From CAYRJD01 sp965205925 (GTDB lineage: Bacteria > Actinomycetota > Acidimicrobiia > Acidimicrobiales > Poriferisodalaceae), in contig OZ242183.1 of the NCBI GenBank assembly GCA_965205925.1, positions 1,364,001-1,428,000 of the forward strand: 64,000 nucleotides of DNA, given 5' to 3'. The notes below the pieces were generated by a model. It searched no databases, was not told the origin of the DNA, and saw only the letters and a program-made list of their open reading frames with translations. This document shows positions 45,180 to 53,945 of the stretch, one piece after another; positions within the stretch are counted from its first letter, which is position 1; every line of letters starts with the position of its first letter. Both the position numbers and the translations under genes were made by a program.

Positions 45180-45842
45180 ATGGCTTCTAGCAAAGAAAAA
45201 CATTCAAGAGATCTGGTAGTTGCAACCGAAGACGGCTTGAAGTTGGAAGCGGAGCTGACCTGTCCTGTAAATGCGCATGCAATAGCGGTGCTCTCACATC
45301 CTCACCCGCTCAATGGTGGAGACATGTTCAACCCATTGATTAGCTACTTGTTTGCAAAGCTGCCCGAGGATGGGATTGCGGTCTTGCGCTACAACTTCCG
45401 CGGAGTTGGTCAATCCGAAGGTGAGCATGGTGAGCTTGCTGCCCAAACCGAAACAGCTACCACGTTGCCCGAGGTACTAGATACAAAAGCCGCCTTTACG
45501 GCAGCCGTTGAAGTCATGCCACAACTTGTTTCAGTTGGCTGGTCTTTCGGTGCTGCAGTCTCGCTGGCCGTGAGTTATCCATCTCTACTTGCCTGGGTCG
45601 GCATCGCTACGCCATTGCGCAAAATCGATCCGGGATCTCTGGCTGCCTCAATAAGCAAGCAGCCAAAACTTCTGCTAGTGCCTGAGAATGATCAGTACTG
45701 CCCACCTAACGACGCTATGCATCGCAGCGCAGACTGGCCAAATTGCTCGATAGAAGTAATCACAGGGGCCGACCATTTTCTCATGAGCGAAATGGCCGAG
45801 GTAGCTGAGAAGGTGAGCGAGTTTGTTACTGGTCTGAGCTAA
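45180..45842 (+). CDS. alpha/beta hydrolase (dienelactone-hydrolase-like)
   Basis: 220 aa with the core alpha/beta hydrolase set: HPHPLNGGDMFNP (oxyanion region, 39-51), LRYNFRGVGQSEG, nucleophile Ser in VGWSFGAAVSLA (near 121), Asp in LLLVPENDQYCPP and His in TGADHFL. Short and without a lid, similar to bacterial proteins annotated as alpha/beta family hydrolases of unknown substrate. Convergent with the acyl-CoA synthetase gene, 22 bases apart. Confidence 0.82.
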   Translation: MASSKEKHSRDLVVATEDGLKLEAELTCPVNAHAIAVLSHPHPLNGGDMFNPLISYLFAKLPEDGIAVLRYNFRGVGQSEGEHGELAAQTETATTLPEVLDTKAAFTAAVEVMPQLVSVGWSFGAAVSLAVSYPSLLAWVGIATPLRKIDPGSLAASISKQPKLLLVPENDQYCPPNDAMHRSADWPNCSIEVITGADHFLMSEMAEVAEKVSEFVTGLS

Positions 45843-45864
45843 ACCGCTAGTCGTACCGCTGGTT

Positions 45865-47421
45865 CTAAACGATGCGAGAGTTTTTGTTGCCCCAATACTC
45901 GTCGCGCAGGAGTCGCTTGTAGAGCTTGCCCGTAGGTAGTCGCGGCAATTCGTCTCGAAAATCGACCGACCGGGGGATTTTGAATTTGGCTAGGTGCTCC
46001 GCGCTGTAAGCCTTTAGCTCTGCCTCAAGAGCATCATCAGCTTTGACACCCTCAGCAGCTATACACACTGCCTTTACCTCTTCGCCGAAGTCTTCGTTTG
46101 GCACGCCAAATACCGCTACGTCAGTCACTTTGGGGTGCAGTATCAAGCAGTCTTCAATTTCTTGGGGGTAAATGTTTACTCCGCCTGCGATGATCATGAA
46201 CGACTGGCGATCAGTCAAGTACAGATAGCCCTCATCATCTACTTTGCCGATATCGCCCAGTGCGGTCCAAAACTCATGCTCACCGTGACGTGACTCGTCG
46301 GTCTTCTCGGGGGCATTGTGATACACAAACGCGTGCTCGTCTCGCTCGAAGTAGATGGTGCCTACCTCACCGACTGGTAGCTCGTTGCCATCTTCATCAC
46401 AGATGTGAATGACTCCGATTAACGGTTTGCCGACGGTGCCTGGATGCTTAAGCCATTCTTCCGAGGTCACATAGGTGAAGCCGTTTAATTCGGTGCCTGC
46501 GTAGTACTCGTGCAGGATTGGGCCCCACCATTCGATCATCTTCTTCTTCACTTCCACCGGGCACGGCGCGGCGGCGTGTATCGCCATCTGATGAGTGGAA
46601 AGATCGTAGAGGTTGCGCTCCGCTTCAGGCAGCTTGAGCATGCGGCTAAACATGGTCGGCACCCATTGGCTGTGAGTGATCTTGTATTGCTCGATATAGC
46701 TCAGCGCTTCCGATGCGTCGAAGCGATCCATGATCACGGTCGTACCGCCCAGAGATTGTGCACCGGTCGTATAGCCCAACGGTGCCGAGTGATAAAGCGG
46801 TGCGGGTGACAGGTACACCGTGTCTTGTCTAAAGCCAAGGAGGCCGCCCAGGATCGTTCCGCCAAGAATGTCGTTTTCGGTTACTAGCGTGCCAGGAATA
46901 GCACGCAAGATGCCCTTAGGGCGGCCGGTGGTGCCTGAGCTGTAGAGCATGGTATTACCGCGTGGCTCGTACTCGAGAGGTTCGGCGCGATACTTAGCGA
47001 CCGTGTCGTCGTAGCTTTCGAACCCGTTGGCTGGCTCATCAAACATCAACCTTGTTGGACAGTCAGTCAAGTGAGGCAGTATTTCCATAGCGACTTCGCG
47101 CACAGCTGGTGATGCAACTAGTACGGATGCACCGCAATCGTTCACTATGTATGCAGCTTCCTCACCGGTGAGATAGCGGTTGACGGTTGTGATGATCATG
47201 CCGCTGCGTATGGCGGCCCAGTAGACCTCGAAATAGCGCATGTGATTATCGGCAAAGATTGCGATGTGATCGTTTGGGCGTAACCCTTGATCCCACATGA
47301 ACTGCGCTAGCCGAGCAGAGGCATCGTCAAGCTCTTTGTAAGTCTGAACTTCGCCAGTGCGAGCCATGATCACCGCGGGGTGGTCTGGATGAGTTTTACT
47401 AAAGGTTCCTGGATAGCTCAT
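45865..47421 (-). CDS. acyl-CoA synthetase / AMP-dependent ligase
   Basis: Activates a carboxylic acid to its CoA thioester. 518 aa of the ANL superfamily: P-loop LYSSGTTGRPKGI (about 155-167), YYAGTELNGF (A5), YLTDRQSFMIIAGGVNIYPQEIE (A7-A8) and the catalytic Lys in LPTGKLYKRLLRDE. The substrate is unknown; similar proteins act on fatty or steroid side-chain acids. Downstream of hisF (40 bases) on the same strand; a thiolase and DUF35 protein further on hint at acyl-CoA degradation capacity in this genome. Confidence 0.9.
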   Translation of the reverse strand: MSYPGTFSKTHPDHPAVIMARTGEVQTYKELDDASARLAQFMWDQGLRPNDHIAIFADNHMRYFEVYWAAIRSGMIITTVNRYLTGEEAAYIVNDCGASVLVASPAVREVAMEILPHLTDCPTRLMFDEPANGFESYDDTVAKYRAEPLEYEPRGNTMLYSSGTTGRPKGILRAIPGTLVTENDILGGTILGGLLGFRQDTVYLSPAPLYHSAPLGYTTGAQSLGGTTVIMDRFDASEALSYIEQYKITHSQWVPTMFSRMLKLPEAERNLYDLSTHQMAIHAAAPCPVEVKKKMIEWWGPILHEYYAGTELNGFTYVTSEEWLKHPGTVGKPLIGVIHICDEDGNELPVGEVGTIYFERDEHAFVYHNAPEKTDESRHGEHEFWTALGDIGKVDDEGYLYLTDRQSFMIIAGGVNIYPQEIEDCLILHPKVTDVAVFGVPNEDFGEEVKAVCIAAEGVKADDALEAELKAYSAEHLAKFKIPRSVDFRDELPRLPTGKLYKRLLRDEYWGNKNSRIV

Positions 47422-47461
47422 GGCGCAAAACTAATGCACAGTCAAGATCTATGACTGAGCT

Positions 47462-48229
47462 CTATGAAAGAGGCGGTCGAACAGGCACTCCTGCTAGCAG
47501 CAAGGCCTGTTTAGCTTGCGCGATGGTGTAATCACCGTAGTGAAACACCGAGGCAGCTAGCAGTGCGCTGGCATCGCTACTTGTGGCGGCTTCTACAAGG
47601 TGCTCAACGGTTCCGGCTCCACCGCTGGCGATGACTGGCACAATCGTGGAGTCACAAACTGCTTGAGTTAGTTGCAGGTCGTAGCCGTCGCGAGTGCCAT
47701 CGGCGTCCATTGATGTCAAAAGGATTTCGCCGGCTCCGAGTTCTGTTACACGCTGCACCCATTCGATCACGTCTATCCCTGTGTCGTCGCGGCCACCTCG
47801 CACGTGGACGTTCCAGGTTCCGCCACCGTTGGATCTGGCATCTATGGCAACGACGGTGCACTGTGCTCCAAACTCAACAGAAATTTCGCTTACAAGTTCT
47901 GGTCGTGCCACCGCTGCAGAGTTAACTGAAACTTTGTCCGCACCTGCTCGCAAAATCGCGCGCACATCTTCCACACTGCGAATGCCACCACCAACTGTAA
48001 AAGGTATAAAAACTTGTTCTGAAACCTGTGCTGCAAGATCAACGATCGTTGAACGATCATGTGCGCTTGCGGTGATGTCCAAAAAAACGATCTCATCGGC
48101 TCCTTGGTCGTTGTAGCGCTCCGCAAGCTCTACGGGATCACCCGCGTCACGCAATCCAACAAAATTGATGCCTTTCACCACACGTCCATCATCGACGTCT
48201 AGACACGGGATGATTCGAACGGTTCGCAT
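47462..48229 (-). CDS. hisF: imidazole glycerol phosphate synthase, cyclase subunit
   Basis: Forms imidazole glycerol phosphate and AICAR with HisH. 255-aa barrel: RIIPCLDVDDGRVVKGINF (catalytic Asp11 region), VGGGIRSVED, DKVSVNSAA, AIDARSNGGG, LTSMDADGTRDGYD (catalytic Asp) and VIASGGAGTVEHL. Last gene of the his run. After its TAG stop the sequence TCATAGA recurs 13 bases on. Confidence 0.96.
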   Translation of the reverse strand: MRTVRIIPCLDVDDGRVVKGINFVGLRDAGDPVELAERYNDQGADEIVFLDITASAHDRSTIVDLAAQVSEQVFIPFTVGGGIRSVEDVRAILRAGADKVSVNSAAVARPELVSEISVEFGAQCTVVAIDARSNGGGTWNVHVRGGRDDTGIDVIEWVQRVTELGAGEILLTSMDADGTRDGYDLQLTQAVCDSTIVPVIASGGAGTVEHLVEAATSSDASALLAASVFHYGDYTIAQAKQALLLAGVPVRPPLS

Positions 48230-48276
48230 GCGATTCTCGATTGGGTGGGTGATCTGAGTCTGAATAGGTGGCCTGG

Positions 48277-49014
48277 CTAGCTGGTGGCGGCAGCAGCTAG
48301 AGCGTCAGTGATAGCAATTGTGCCGTCGTGCAGGGCCTTTCCACAGATCGCTCCGTGTAAGCGTCTGCCATTACTTTGCAGGTTCGCTAGCTCGGTGATG
48401 TGCGTCAGCGAACCAATACCACCGCTGGCGATGACTGCTAGCGGTGTCAGGTCCAGAACTGCGGCTAAGCCGACAAGGTCTGCTCCGGTACCCATGCCGT
48501 CTTGGTTAATTTGCGTAACGATTACCGCTTCGGCTCCAGCATCAGTAAAACGTGGCAAAGTCTGTGCAAGTTCTACTCCTGTGGTTTGTTCCCAGCCGTG
48601 CGTAGCGATCACCGATCCACGCACGTCCATGCCAATCGCTACTCGAATGCCTGAAGCGGCGAGCTCACTGAGAAGTGCTGGGTTTTCGATTGCTGAAGTG
48701 CCAAGCACGCAGCGTTCTACTCCGGCAGATCGCAATCGTTCAGCGGCTTTAACGGTGCGCACTCCTCCCCCGCTTTGAACCGGAATGGGTACTGCGTTAC
48801 AGATAGCAGTGATTGCACGCTGATTAGAAGGATTGTGTTGCCCGCTGCGTGCCGCGTCCAGGTCGACAGTGTGAATCCATGCGGCACCGGCCTCAGCGAA
48901 TTGGATCGCTACCTCTACTGGGTCGGTGTCGTAATCGATCTGCCGGTCGTAATCACCCTGCAGCAAGCGCACGCAATGGCCATCTCTCAGGTCAATTGCG
49001 GGATACAGATCCAT
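48277..49014 (-). CDS. hisA: ProFAR isomerase
   Basis: Isomerises the histidine intermediate ProFAR. 245-aa barrel with DLYPAIDLRDGHCVRLLQGD (catalytic Asp), QSGGGVRTV, CVLGTSAIENP, GMDVRGSVIATHGW, VTQINQDGMGTG (second Asp) and VIASGGIGS. In some actinobacteria the homologue PriA also serves as TrpF; here a separate trpF exists, so HisA-only activity is likely. Its start overlaps the long C-terminal tail of hisH by 23 bases. Confidence 0.95.
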   Translation of the reverse strand: MDLYPAIDLRDGHCVRLLQGDYDRQIDYDTDPVEVAIQFAEAGAAWIHTVDLDAARSGQHNPSNQRAITAICNAVPIPVQSGGGVRTVKAAERLRSAGVERCVLGTSAIENPALLSELAASGIRVAIGMDVRGSVIATHGWEQTTGVELAQTLPRFTDAGAEAVIVTQINQDGMGTGADLVGLAAVLDLTPLAVIASGGIGSLTHITELANLQSNGRRLHGAICGKALHDGTIAITDALAAAATS

Positions 49015-49744
49015 GTTTTTCTGCGGTGTTTCTTACGCTGTTTCTTACGGTGTTTTCTGTCGTGTCCTCGGCCTTGACAGCTTGCGCATTTGCGACTTGT
49101 TCGACGAAGTTTGCGAGCAAACGGGTGCCCGCTGGTCCTGACTTCTCAGGGTGAAACTGGGTAGCCCAGAGGTTTGTCCGTTGGACGAGAGCGGTAACCG
49201 CAGTCGGATAGTCGCATACGGCCATCACAAGTTCAGGGTCAGTTGCTACGGCATAGCTATGGACGAAATACATCCACACGCCATCTTCAAGGCCTGCCAA
49301 CAATGGGCAGGGCGTTTGGCTAGTAAGGCGCAGCTGATTCCACTGCATCTGCGGGCGAGGCAACTCATCGGAAAGCAACTTGACCTTGCCCGGCAAGATC
49401 CCAAGTCCTGAAACGCCAGGTGCTTCTTGCGACGACTCAAACAGCATCTGCATACCCACACAGATCCCGATGAAAGGTTGCAGCGATGTTGCTGCCTGTA
49501 ACACCGCTTCTTCTAGCCCTGCTGAACGCAACCGTTCCATGCAGGTACCGAAGTGGCCAACACCTGGTAGTGCTACGCCAGCAGCCTCAGCGATAAGGCC
49601 TGGGTCGCTGGTGAGATGTGCATCGGCTCCGACTAGCTGCAGGCTTTTTTGCGCGGAGCGAAGGTTGCCGATGCCGTAGTCCACCACTGCGATGAGTGGT
49701 GCATCGGATGATTTGGGAGCTGCTTTTTTGGTTGAGTTAGACAA
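48992..49744 (-). CDS. hisH: imidazole glycerol phosphate synthase, glutamine amidotransferase subunit
   Basis: Supplies ammonia to HisF. 250 aa: VVDYGIGNLRS (20-30), PGVGHFG, nucleophile Cys95 in GICVGMQMLF, YFVHSYAV and ATQFHPEKSG (His/Glu). The domain should end near LLANFVEQV; the final 37 residues are extra and include a tandem NTVR-NSVR-NTAE from a 12-base repeat, extending the frame into hisA. A polar N-terminal extension of 16 residues and a TTG start are also unusual. The TTG lies in the second of two similar 14-base segments. Confidence 0.93.
   Translation of the reverse strand: MSNSTKKAAPKSSDAPLIAVVDYGIGNLRSAQKSLQLVGADAHLTSDPGLIAEAAGVALPGVGHFGTCMERLRSAGLEEAVLQAATSLQPFIGICVGMQMLFESSQEAPGVSGLGILPGKVKLLSDELPRPQMQWNQLRLTSQTPCPLLAGLEDGVWMYFVHSYAVATDPELVMAVCDYPTAVTALVQRTNLWATQFHPEKSGPAGTRLLANFVEQVANAQAVKAEDTTENTVRNSVRNTAEKHGSVSRN
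49014..49062. repeat. 12-base tandem repeats in the hisH tail, touching the hisA start
   Basis: Units TGTTTCTTACGC, TGTTTCTTACGG and TGTTTTCTGTCG follow a related TGTTTTTCTGCGG. In the hisH frame they encode four-residue repeats (NTVR, NSVR, NTAE). The array ends exactly at the hisA ATG. Confidence 0.85.
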
Positions 49745-49776
49745 AGAAGCCTAGATAAAGAAACGGTTGCGAGACA

Positions 49777-50415
49777 TCACAGGACGCCCTTGGTGGAAGG
49801 CAAAACCGAGTCTTCCACCCGTACGGCGTCATAGATTGCGCGTGCCACGCCTTTAAAGCAAGCCTCAATGATGTGGTGGGTATTGCGCCCCCGCAGCATC
49901 TCAATGTGAAGCGTGATATTGGCAGCCATCACGAAGCCACGCCAAAACTCTTCGCATAGCTGCGGATCAAACGGTGGGTCACTTAGGATCTTCTCTCCTG
50001 GTGGTGCAACCTCGTACTGTAAAAACGGACGGCCCGACAGATCAAGCACAATCGCTACGGCCGCTTCATCAAGGGGAACCGAAATTGAAGCAAACCGCCG
50101 CACCCCTGCCTTGTCGCCAAGAGCTTCGCTAAGAGCTTCACCCAGCGCAATGCCCACATCTTCAACGGTGTGATGCGCGTCAATCTCTAGATCGCCCTGT
50201 GCCTCGATCGTTAAGTCCATGCGCGAGTGCTTACCGAGTTGAGCCAGCATGTGATCAAAGAACGGCAGCCCTGTTGATATGTCGGTGGCACCAGTGCCGT
50301 CCAGATCGAGTTCAAGCTTGATGCGTGTTTCGGCAGTGTCACGCTGGCGCGTGGCCGTTCGTGAGTTTCCCGTGGAGTTATTATTTTTCTTCATATCAAG
50401 ACATTCGTAAAGCAA
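49777..50415 (-). CDS. hisB: imidazoleglycerol-phosphate dehydratase
   Basis: Dehydratase with two manganese ions. The 212-aa frame has paired His-rich motifs DHMLAQLGKHSRMD and EIDAHHTVEDVGIALGEAL, repeated in the second half as FVMAANITLHIE and NTHHIIEACFKGVARA. The first ATG (50413-50415) adds MLYECLD; the ATG at 50394 (MKKNNNSTGN) is a likelier start. No phosphatase domain is fused, so this is the monofunctional form. Confidence 0.95.
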   Translation of the reverse strand: MLYECLDMKKNNNSTGNSRTATRQRDTAETRIKLELDLDGTGATDISTGLPFFDHMLAQLGKHSRMDLTIEAQGDLEIDAHHTVEDVGIALGEALSEALGDKAGVRRFASISVPLDEAAVAIVLDLSGRPFLQYEVAPPGEKILSDPPFDPQLCEEFWRGFVMAANITLHIEMLRGRNTHHIIEACFKGVARAIYDAVRVEDSVLPSTKGVL

Positions 50416-50484
50416 CGGTGACTGTTGTAATGCGTTCCAACTGTTTGGCTACCCATTTTGCCTGGCTAGCTGACTGTCGCCGCA

Positions 50485-51600
50485 CTAACTACCTGCCATA
50501 GCGCTAGCAGCCGCTGCTAGCAAACGATCATTCTCGGCACTAGTGCCAATCGTGGCTCGTAAACAGTTAGCCAGACGCGGCCAGCTAGAACAGTTACGGA
50601 CCAATACCGACCGGTCCACTAGAGCTCGCCAGACCTCATCGCCACTACGCCCAACGGGTGTGGTGTTGAACAAAACAAAATTCGCATGTGAAGGACTCAC
50701 TTTGAATCCCAACGAAGACAGCTCGTCGCTTACACGTTTTCGCTCGGCCACGACCGCAGCTACTCGTTGGCTCATTTGAGCGTCAAACTGCAAGGCCAGT
50801 CGTCCGGCGAGTTGTTTGAAGACATCGACGTGGTACGGCAACACCACTTTTTCAAATTCAGCCACCATCCAAGCAGGTGCCACGCAGTAACCCAAACGCA
50901 GACCAGCCAAGGCCCACGTCTTTGAAAACGTGCGCACAACTACTAGACGCTCACAAGCCGCCGGAGTAGTCAGGGCAGCTGAATCATCCAGCAGATCCAA
51001 TGCACTAAACGAAGCAAACTGTCCATACGCCTCATCCACCACGACTACACCATCGCTGGCTTCTAGGGCGTATTTGATCGTTTCGAGTTGCTCAGGAGTT
51101 CCAGTTGGGTTGTTTGGTGAGCATAAGAACATCAGTTGTGGCTTGCTAGCAGCAGCTAACTCATCGATTGAGTCGATGCGAACCTGATAGCTCTCATCTC
51201 GCTCGATCTCTACCAGATCGCATTGTGTTGTACGTGCAATCTGTGAGTACATCGCATAGGTCGGCTCAAAGGTGGCCACGACAGAGCCATGACCGCCGAA
51301 AGTGAGGCACAAGGTTTGTAGTACCTCATTGGAGCCATTGGCAACAAAGATTTGATCCGGTGTAGTGCCGGGGTGCCTAGCCGATATCGCTTCTCTCAGC
51401 GCTAATGCGGCGCGGTCTGGATAGCGATTCCAAGCGATGTTGGTGATCTCGGTAGCCAACGCTTGAGCAAACTCGGGTGGCGGCTCCAGCGCGGATTCGT
51501 TGGTGTTGAGTCGTACCTCAACGTCTAGTTGTGGTGAGTGATAACCGTCCATGGCCTGAAGGTCGGCTCGAATCGCGGGGCGCTGCGTGTCGTTGCTCAT
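50485..51600 (-). CDS. hisC: histidinol-phosphate aminotransferase
   Basis: PLP transaminase of histidine synthesis. 371 aa, class II aminotransferase: LNTNESALEPPPE near the N-terminus, YPDRAALALREAI, FVANGSNEVLQ, FLCSPNNPTGT, VVVDEAYGQF, and the Schiff-base Lys in RTFSKTWALAGLRLGY, then RNCSSWPRLANCLRATIG. Overlaps hisD by 4 bases. Confidence 0.95.
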   Translation of the reverse strand: MSNDTQRPAIRADLQAMDGYHSPQLDVEVRLNTNESALEPPPEFAQALATEITNIAWNRYPDRAALALREAISARHPGTTPDQIFVANGSNEVLQTLCLTFGGHGSVVATFEPTYAMYSQIARTTQCDLVEIERDESYQVRIDSIDELAAASKPQLMFLCSPNNPTGTPEQLETIKYALEASDGVVVVDEAYGQFASFSALDLLDDSAALTTPAACERLVVVRTFSKTWALAGLRLGYCVAPAWMVAEFEKVVLPYHVDVFKQLAGRLALQFDAQMSQRVAAVVAERKRVSDELSSLGFKVSPSHANFVLFNTTPVGRSGDEVWRALVDRSVLVRNCSSWPRLANCLRATIGTSAENDRLLAAAASAMAGS

Positions 51601-53045
51601 TTTGCGTTTGAGTCGATTTCGTTGATGTAGCCATCCGATCCATTGTTGCTAGCCAAGCCGTCGGTAGCCCATTGCTCGCGCATCGTTACCGAAGCAGCGT
51701 GCGCCCAAAGACCTTCTGCTTCGGCAAGTGAAACCACGGCATCAATCTGGTTTTGGAACCCCTCGCGGGTTGCTTCGATTATGTGCATTTGCTTTTGAAA
51801 GTCGGCTACACCCAGTGCTCCAGCAAAACGAGCGGTGCCATTGGTTGGCAGCACATGAGACGGTCCGGCTACATAATCTCCTAGCGAGGCGGGCGTCCAC
51901 GGGCCAATAAACACGGCTCCTGCGTGGCGCACCTGCTCGGCTAGCTCAGCGGCATTCGCGCACATCAGTTGAAGGTGCTCTGGTGCTATGGCATTGGCCA
52001 CCGCTACAGCTTGCTGTGAATCATCTACCAGGCAGACATAACCGTCGCTGCTCAAGGTGGCAAGCGTTTCTTGCCTACGAGGCGACATGGCTGCAATGGC
52101 TGCAACGTTTTTTTCTACCTGCTCGCCATAGTCGGCATCCCAAGTCAACAGCCAGGCTCTACCACCAGGTCCGTGTTCGGCTTGTAACACCAGGTCAACA
52201 GCTGCACTGGTTGGCGGGCAGGTGCTGTCGGCAATCACCGCTATCTCTGAAGGTCCTGCAAAAGCGGCCGCTACGCCTACTTCGCTAGCTACTTCTTGTT
52301 GGCCAGCTGCTACCCAGGCATTACCCGGACCAGCGATCACATCAACTGGAGAAATTGTTTCGGTGCCATACGCCATGGCTGCTATCGCTTGCACCCCGCC
52401 TATGGCGTACACCTCGTCAACCTCACACAAATACGCCGCAGCTAGCACTGCATCGTTGAGTAAGGATTCACCGGCCATGGCAACCCCAGATGTGTTTGTT
52501 GGTTGCGGTGGCGAGCACAACACGATCTCGAGTACTCCTGCCGCACGAGCTGGCAACACTGTCATCAACACTGTTGATGGATAGGCCGCTAAGCCGCCTG
52601 GTACATAAATGCCAGCTCTATCGACACCTTGAGCCACGCTGTTAATCAAGATTCCGTCGGTACTGACCGTGCGAGCCTCAGGTAGCTCATAGCTGTGATA
52701 GTCAGCGATGCGCCGCTTTGCAACGCTTAGAGCATCACGCAATCGATCTGGTACACGCCACCAGGCTGCTTCAAGCTCAGTGAAATTGATTCGCGGATCG
52801 ACTACGTCTACTGCGTCAAAACGTTTGGTGAGATCTCTTATCGCGTCATTGCCTGAAGTGCGAACCTGTGCCAAGAGTTCTCGCACAGCATCGATCGGCA
52901 CTTCAGATCTCTGAGCATTAGCCGGCAACAAATCAGCCCAAATGGATCGGCTCGCTGCTCCACTAGTCGGTACATCTGACGAGACTTGGCCTCGCAGATC
53001 GAGGCGCTGCAACACGGTAGTGAGGGTACAAGAGGCTGTTGGCAT
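51597..53045 (-). CDS. hisD: histidinol dehydrogenase
   Basis: Last two oxidations to histidine, NAD and zinc dependent. 482 aa with GIYVPGGLAAYPSTVLM, VIAGPGNAWVAAGQQEV, AGPSEIAVIAD, LQAEHGPGG, APEHLQLM (catalytic Glu-His), GPWTPASLGDYVAGPSHVLPT. The usual length is about 430; the N-terminal 25 residues and a C-terminal tail (about 25 residues, ending EIDSNAK) are extra. First gene of the his operon; its ATG is 12 bases from the divergent small gene, so there is almost no room for an upstream leader. Confidence 0.95.
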   Translation of the reverse strand: MPTASCTLTTVLQRLDLRGQVSSDVPTSGAASRSIWADLLPANAQRSEVPIDAVRELLAQVRTSGNDAIRDLTKRFDAVDVVDPRINFTELEAAWWRVPDRLRDALSVAKRRIADYHSYELPEARTVSTDGILINSVAQGVDRAGIYVPGGLAAYPSTVLMTVLPARAAGVLEIVLCSPPQPTNTSGVAMAGESLLNDAVLAAAYLCEVDEVYAIGGVQAIAAMAYGTETISPVDVIAGPGNAWVAAGQQEVASEVGVAAAFAGPSEIAVIADSTCPPTSAAVDLVLQAEHGPGGRAWLLTWDADYGEQVEKNVAAIAAMSPRRQETLATLSSDGYVCLVDDSQQAVAVANAIAPEHLQLMCANAAELAEQVRHAGAVFIGPWTPASLGDYVAGPSHVLPTNGTARFAGALGVADFQKQMHIIEATREGFQNQIDAVVSLAEAEGLWAHAASVTMREQWATDGLASNNGSDGYINEIDSNAK

Positions 53046-53057
53046 AGTTTATTTGTG

Positions 53058-53255
53058 ATGATTACTGAGGCTGAGGTTCGTTCGATGGAAACCGCGATGG
53101 TCGAGCTCGGTCAACGCATAGTCACGGCTGGTGACGGGTTGCGCAACACTTCTGCCGACGGCGTTGCCATGGATCTATATGAGGCCGAAAGGCACCTACG
53201 TAGTGCGCGTCGGCGGTTATCAGAAGCGGCTGAAAATCTCGCGGGAAACAGCTAG
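53058..53255 (+). CDS. small protein of unknown function
   Basis: 65 aa from ATG 53058 (MITEAEVRSMETAMVELGQ); GTG one codon before is an alternative. The sequence is almost wholly helical, with LRSARRRLSEAAENL at the end and heptad-like spacing, suggesting a small coiled-coil. A longer frame opening at 52986 would run into hisD on the other strand and is less likely. I do not recognise a family. It is divergent from hisD with 12 bases between start codons. Confidence 0.6.
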   Translation: MITEAEVRSMETAMVELGQRIVTAGDGLRNTSADGVAMDLYEAERHLRSARRRLSEAAENLAGNS

Positions 53256-53288
53256 TAGCAGCGCTTGTTTACTGTGCTCGCTTACTTT

Positions 53289-53945
53289 CTAAGCGTTTGC
53301 AAAAGCACTAGGGCAATAGGTATTCAGCACACACTCTTCGCAGTTGGGTTTGCGGGCGCTGCATACGCGCCGACCATGCAGGATTACCCGCAGACTGAAA
53401 TCTCCTCGCTCAGATGGCTTAATCATCTCATTCAGCGCTAGCTCAATCTTGACCGGGTCTTGTTCAGTTGTAATACCCAGACGCTTAACCAGCCTTTTCA
53501 CATGAGTATCTACTGGCAGGCCTGGCAAGCTAAATGCCACCGACCGAATCACGTTGGCGGTCTTACGACCCACTCCTGCCAGGTTGACCAGATCTTCCAT
53601 ACTGGTCGGCACTTCGCCATCGTGTTTGGTCAACAGGCTCTGTGCCATTAGCTGCAGATTGTGGGCCTTACGGCTATAAAAGCCTGTCTGACGCACTAGT
53701 TCCTCTAGCTCGGTTGTGTCAGAGTTAGCTAACGCTTCGGGGCTTGGGTAACGCTTGAACAAGGCCGGAGTGGTCATATTCACGCGTTTGTCTGTGCATT
53801 GAGCAGACAGAATCGTCGCAACCAGCAGTTCAAACGGGCTCTTATGGTTCAACTCACAGATTGCCTCGTACTCGTGCTTTAGCAACGTATTGGTTCGTTC
53901 GGCACGGCCCTTTGGCGTACGTGGTTTGTAAGAAGATTTAGCCAC
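53289..53945 (-). CDS. nth: endonuclease III
   Basis: Base-excision DNA glycosylase/AP lyase. 218 aa: LVATILSAQCTDKRVN, helix-hairpin-helix with catalytic Lys in LAGVGRKTANVI (about 125-136), catalytic Asp in PVDTHVKRL, and a C-terminal [4Fe-4S] cluster Cys pattern C-x6-C-x2-C-x5-C (SARKPN between the first two). It overlaps rlmN by 8 bases. Confidence 0.95.
   Translation of the reverse strand: MAKSSYKPRTPKGRAERTNTLLKHEYEAICELNHKSPFELLVATILSAQCTDKRVNMTTPALFKRYPSPEALANSDTTELEELVRQTGFYSRKAHNLQLMAQSLLTKHDGEVPTSMEDLVNLAGVGRKTANVIRSVAFSLPGLPVDTHVKRLVKRLGITTEQDPVKIELALNEMIKPSERGDFSLRVILHGRRVCSARKPNCEECVLNTYCPSAFANA

Noticed and set aside
52986..53057. Longer small protein beginning inside hisD
   Set aside because: The extra 24 residues overlap the hisD start on the other strand and do not look like protein; ATG 53058 is preferred.
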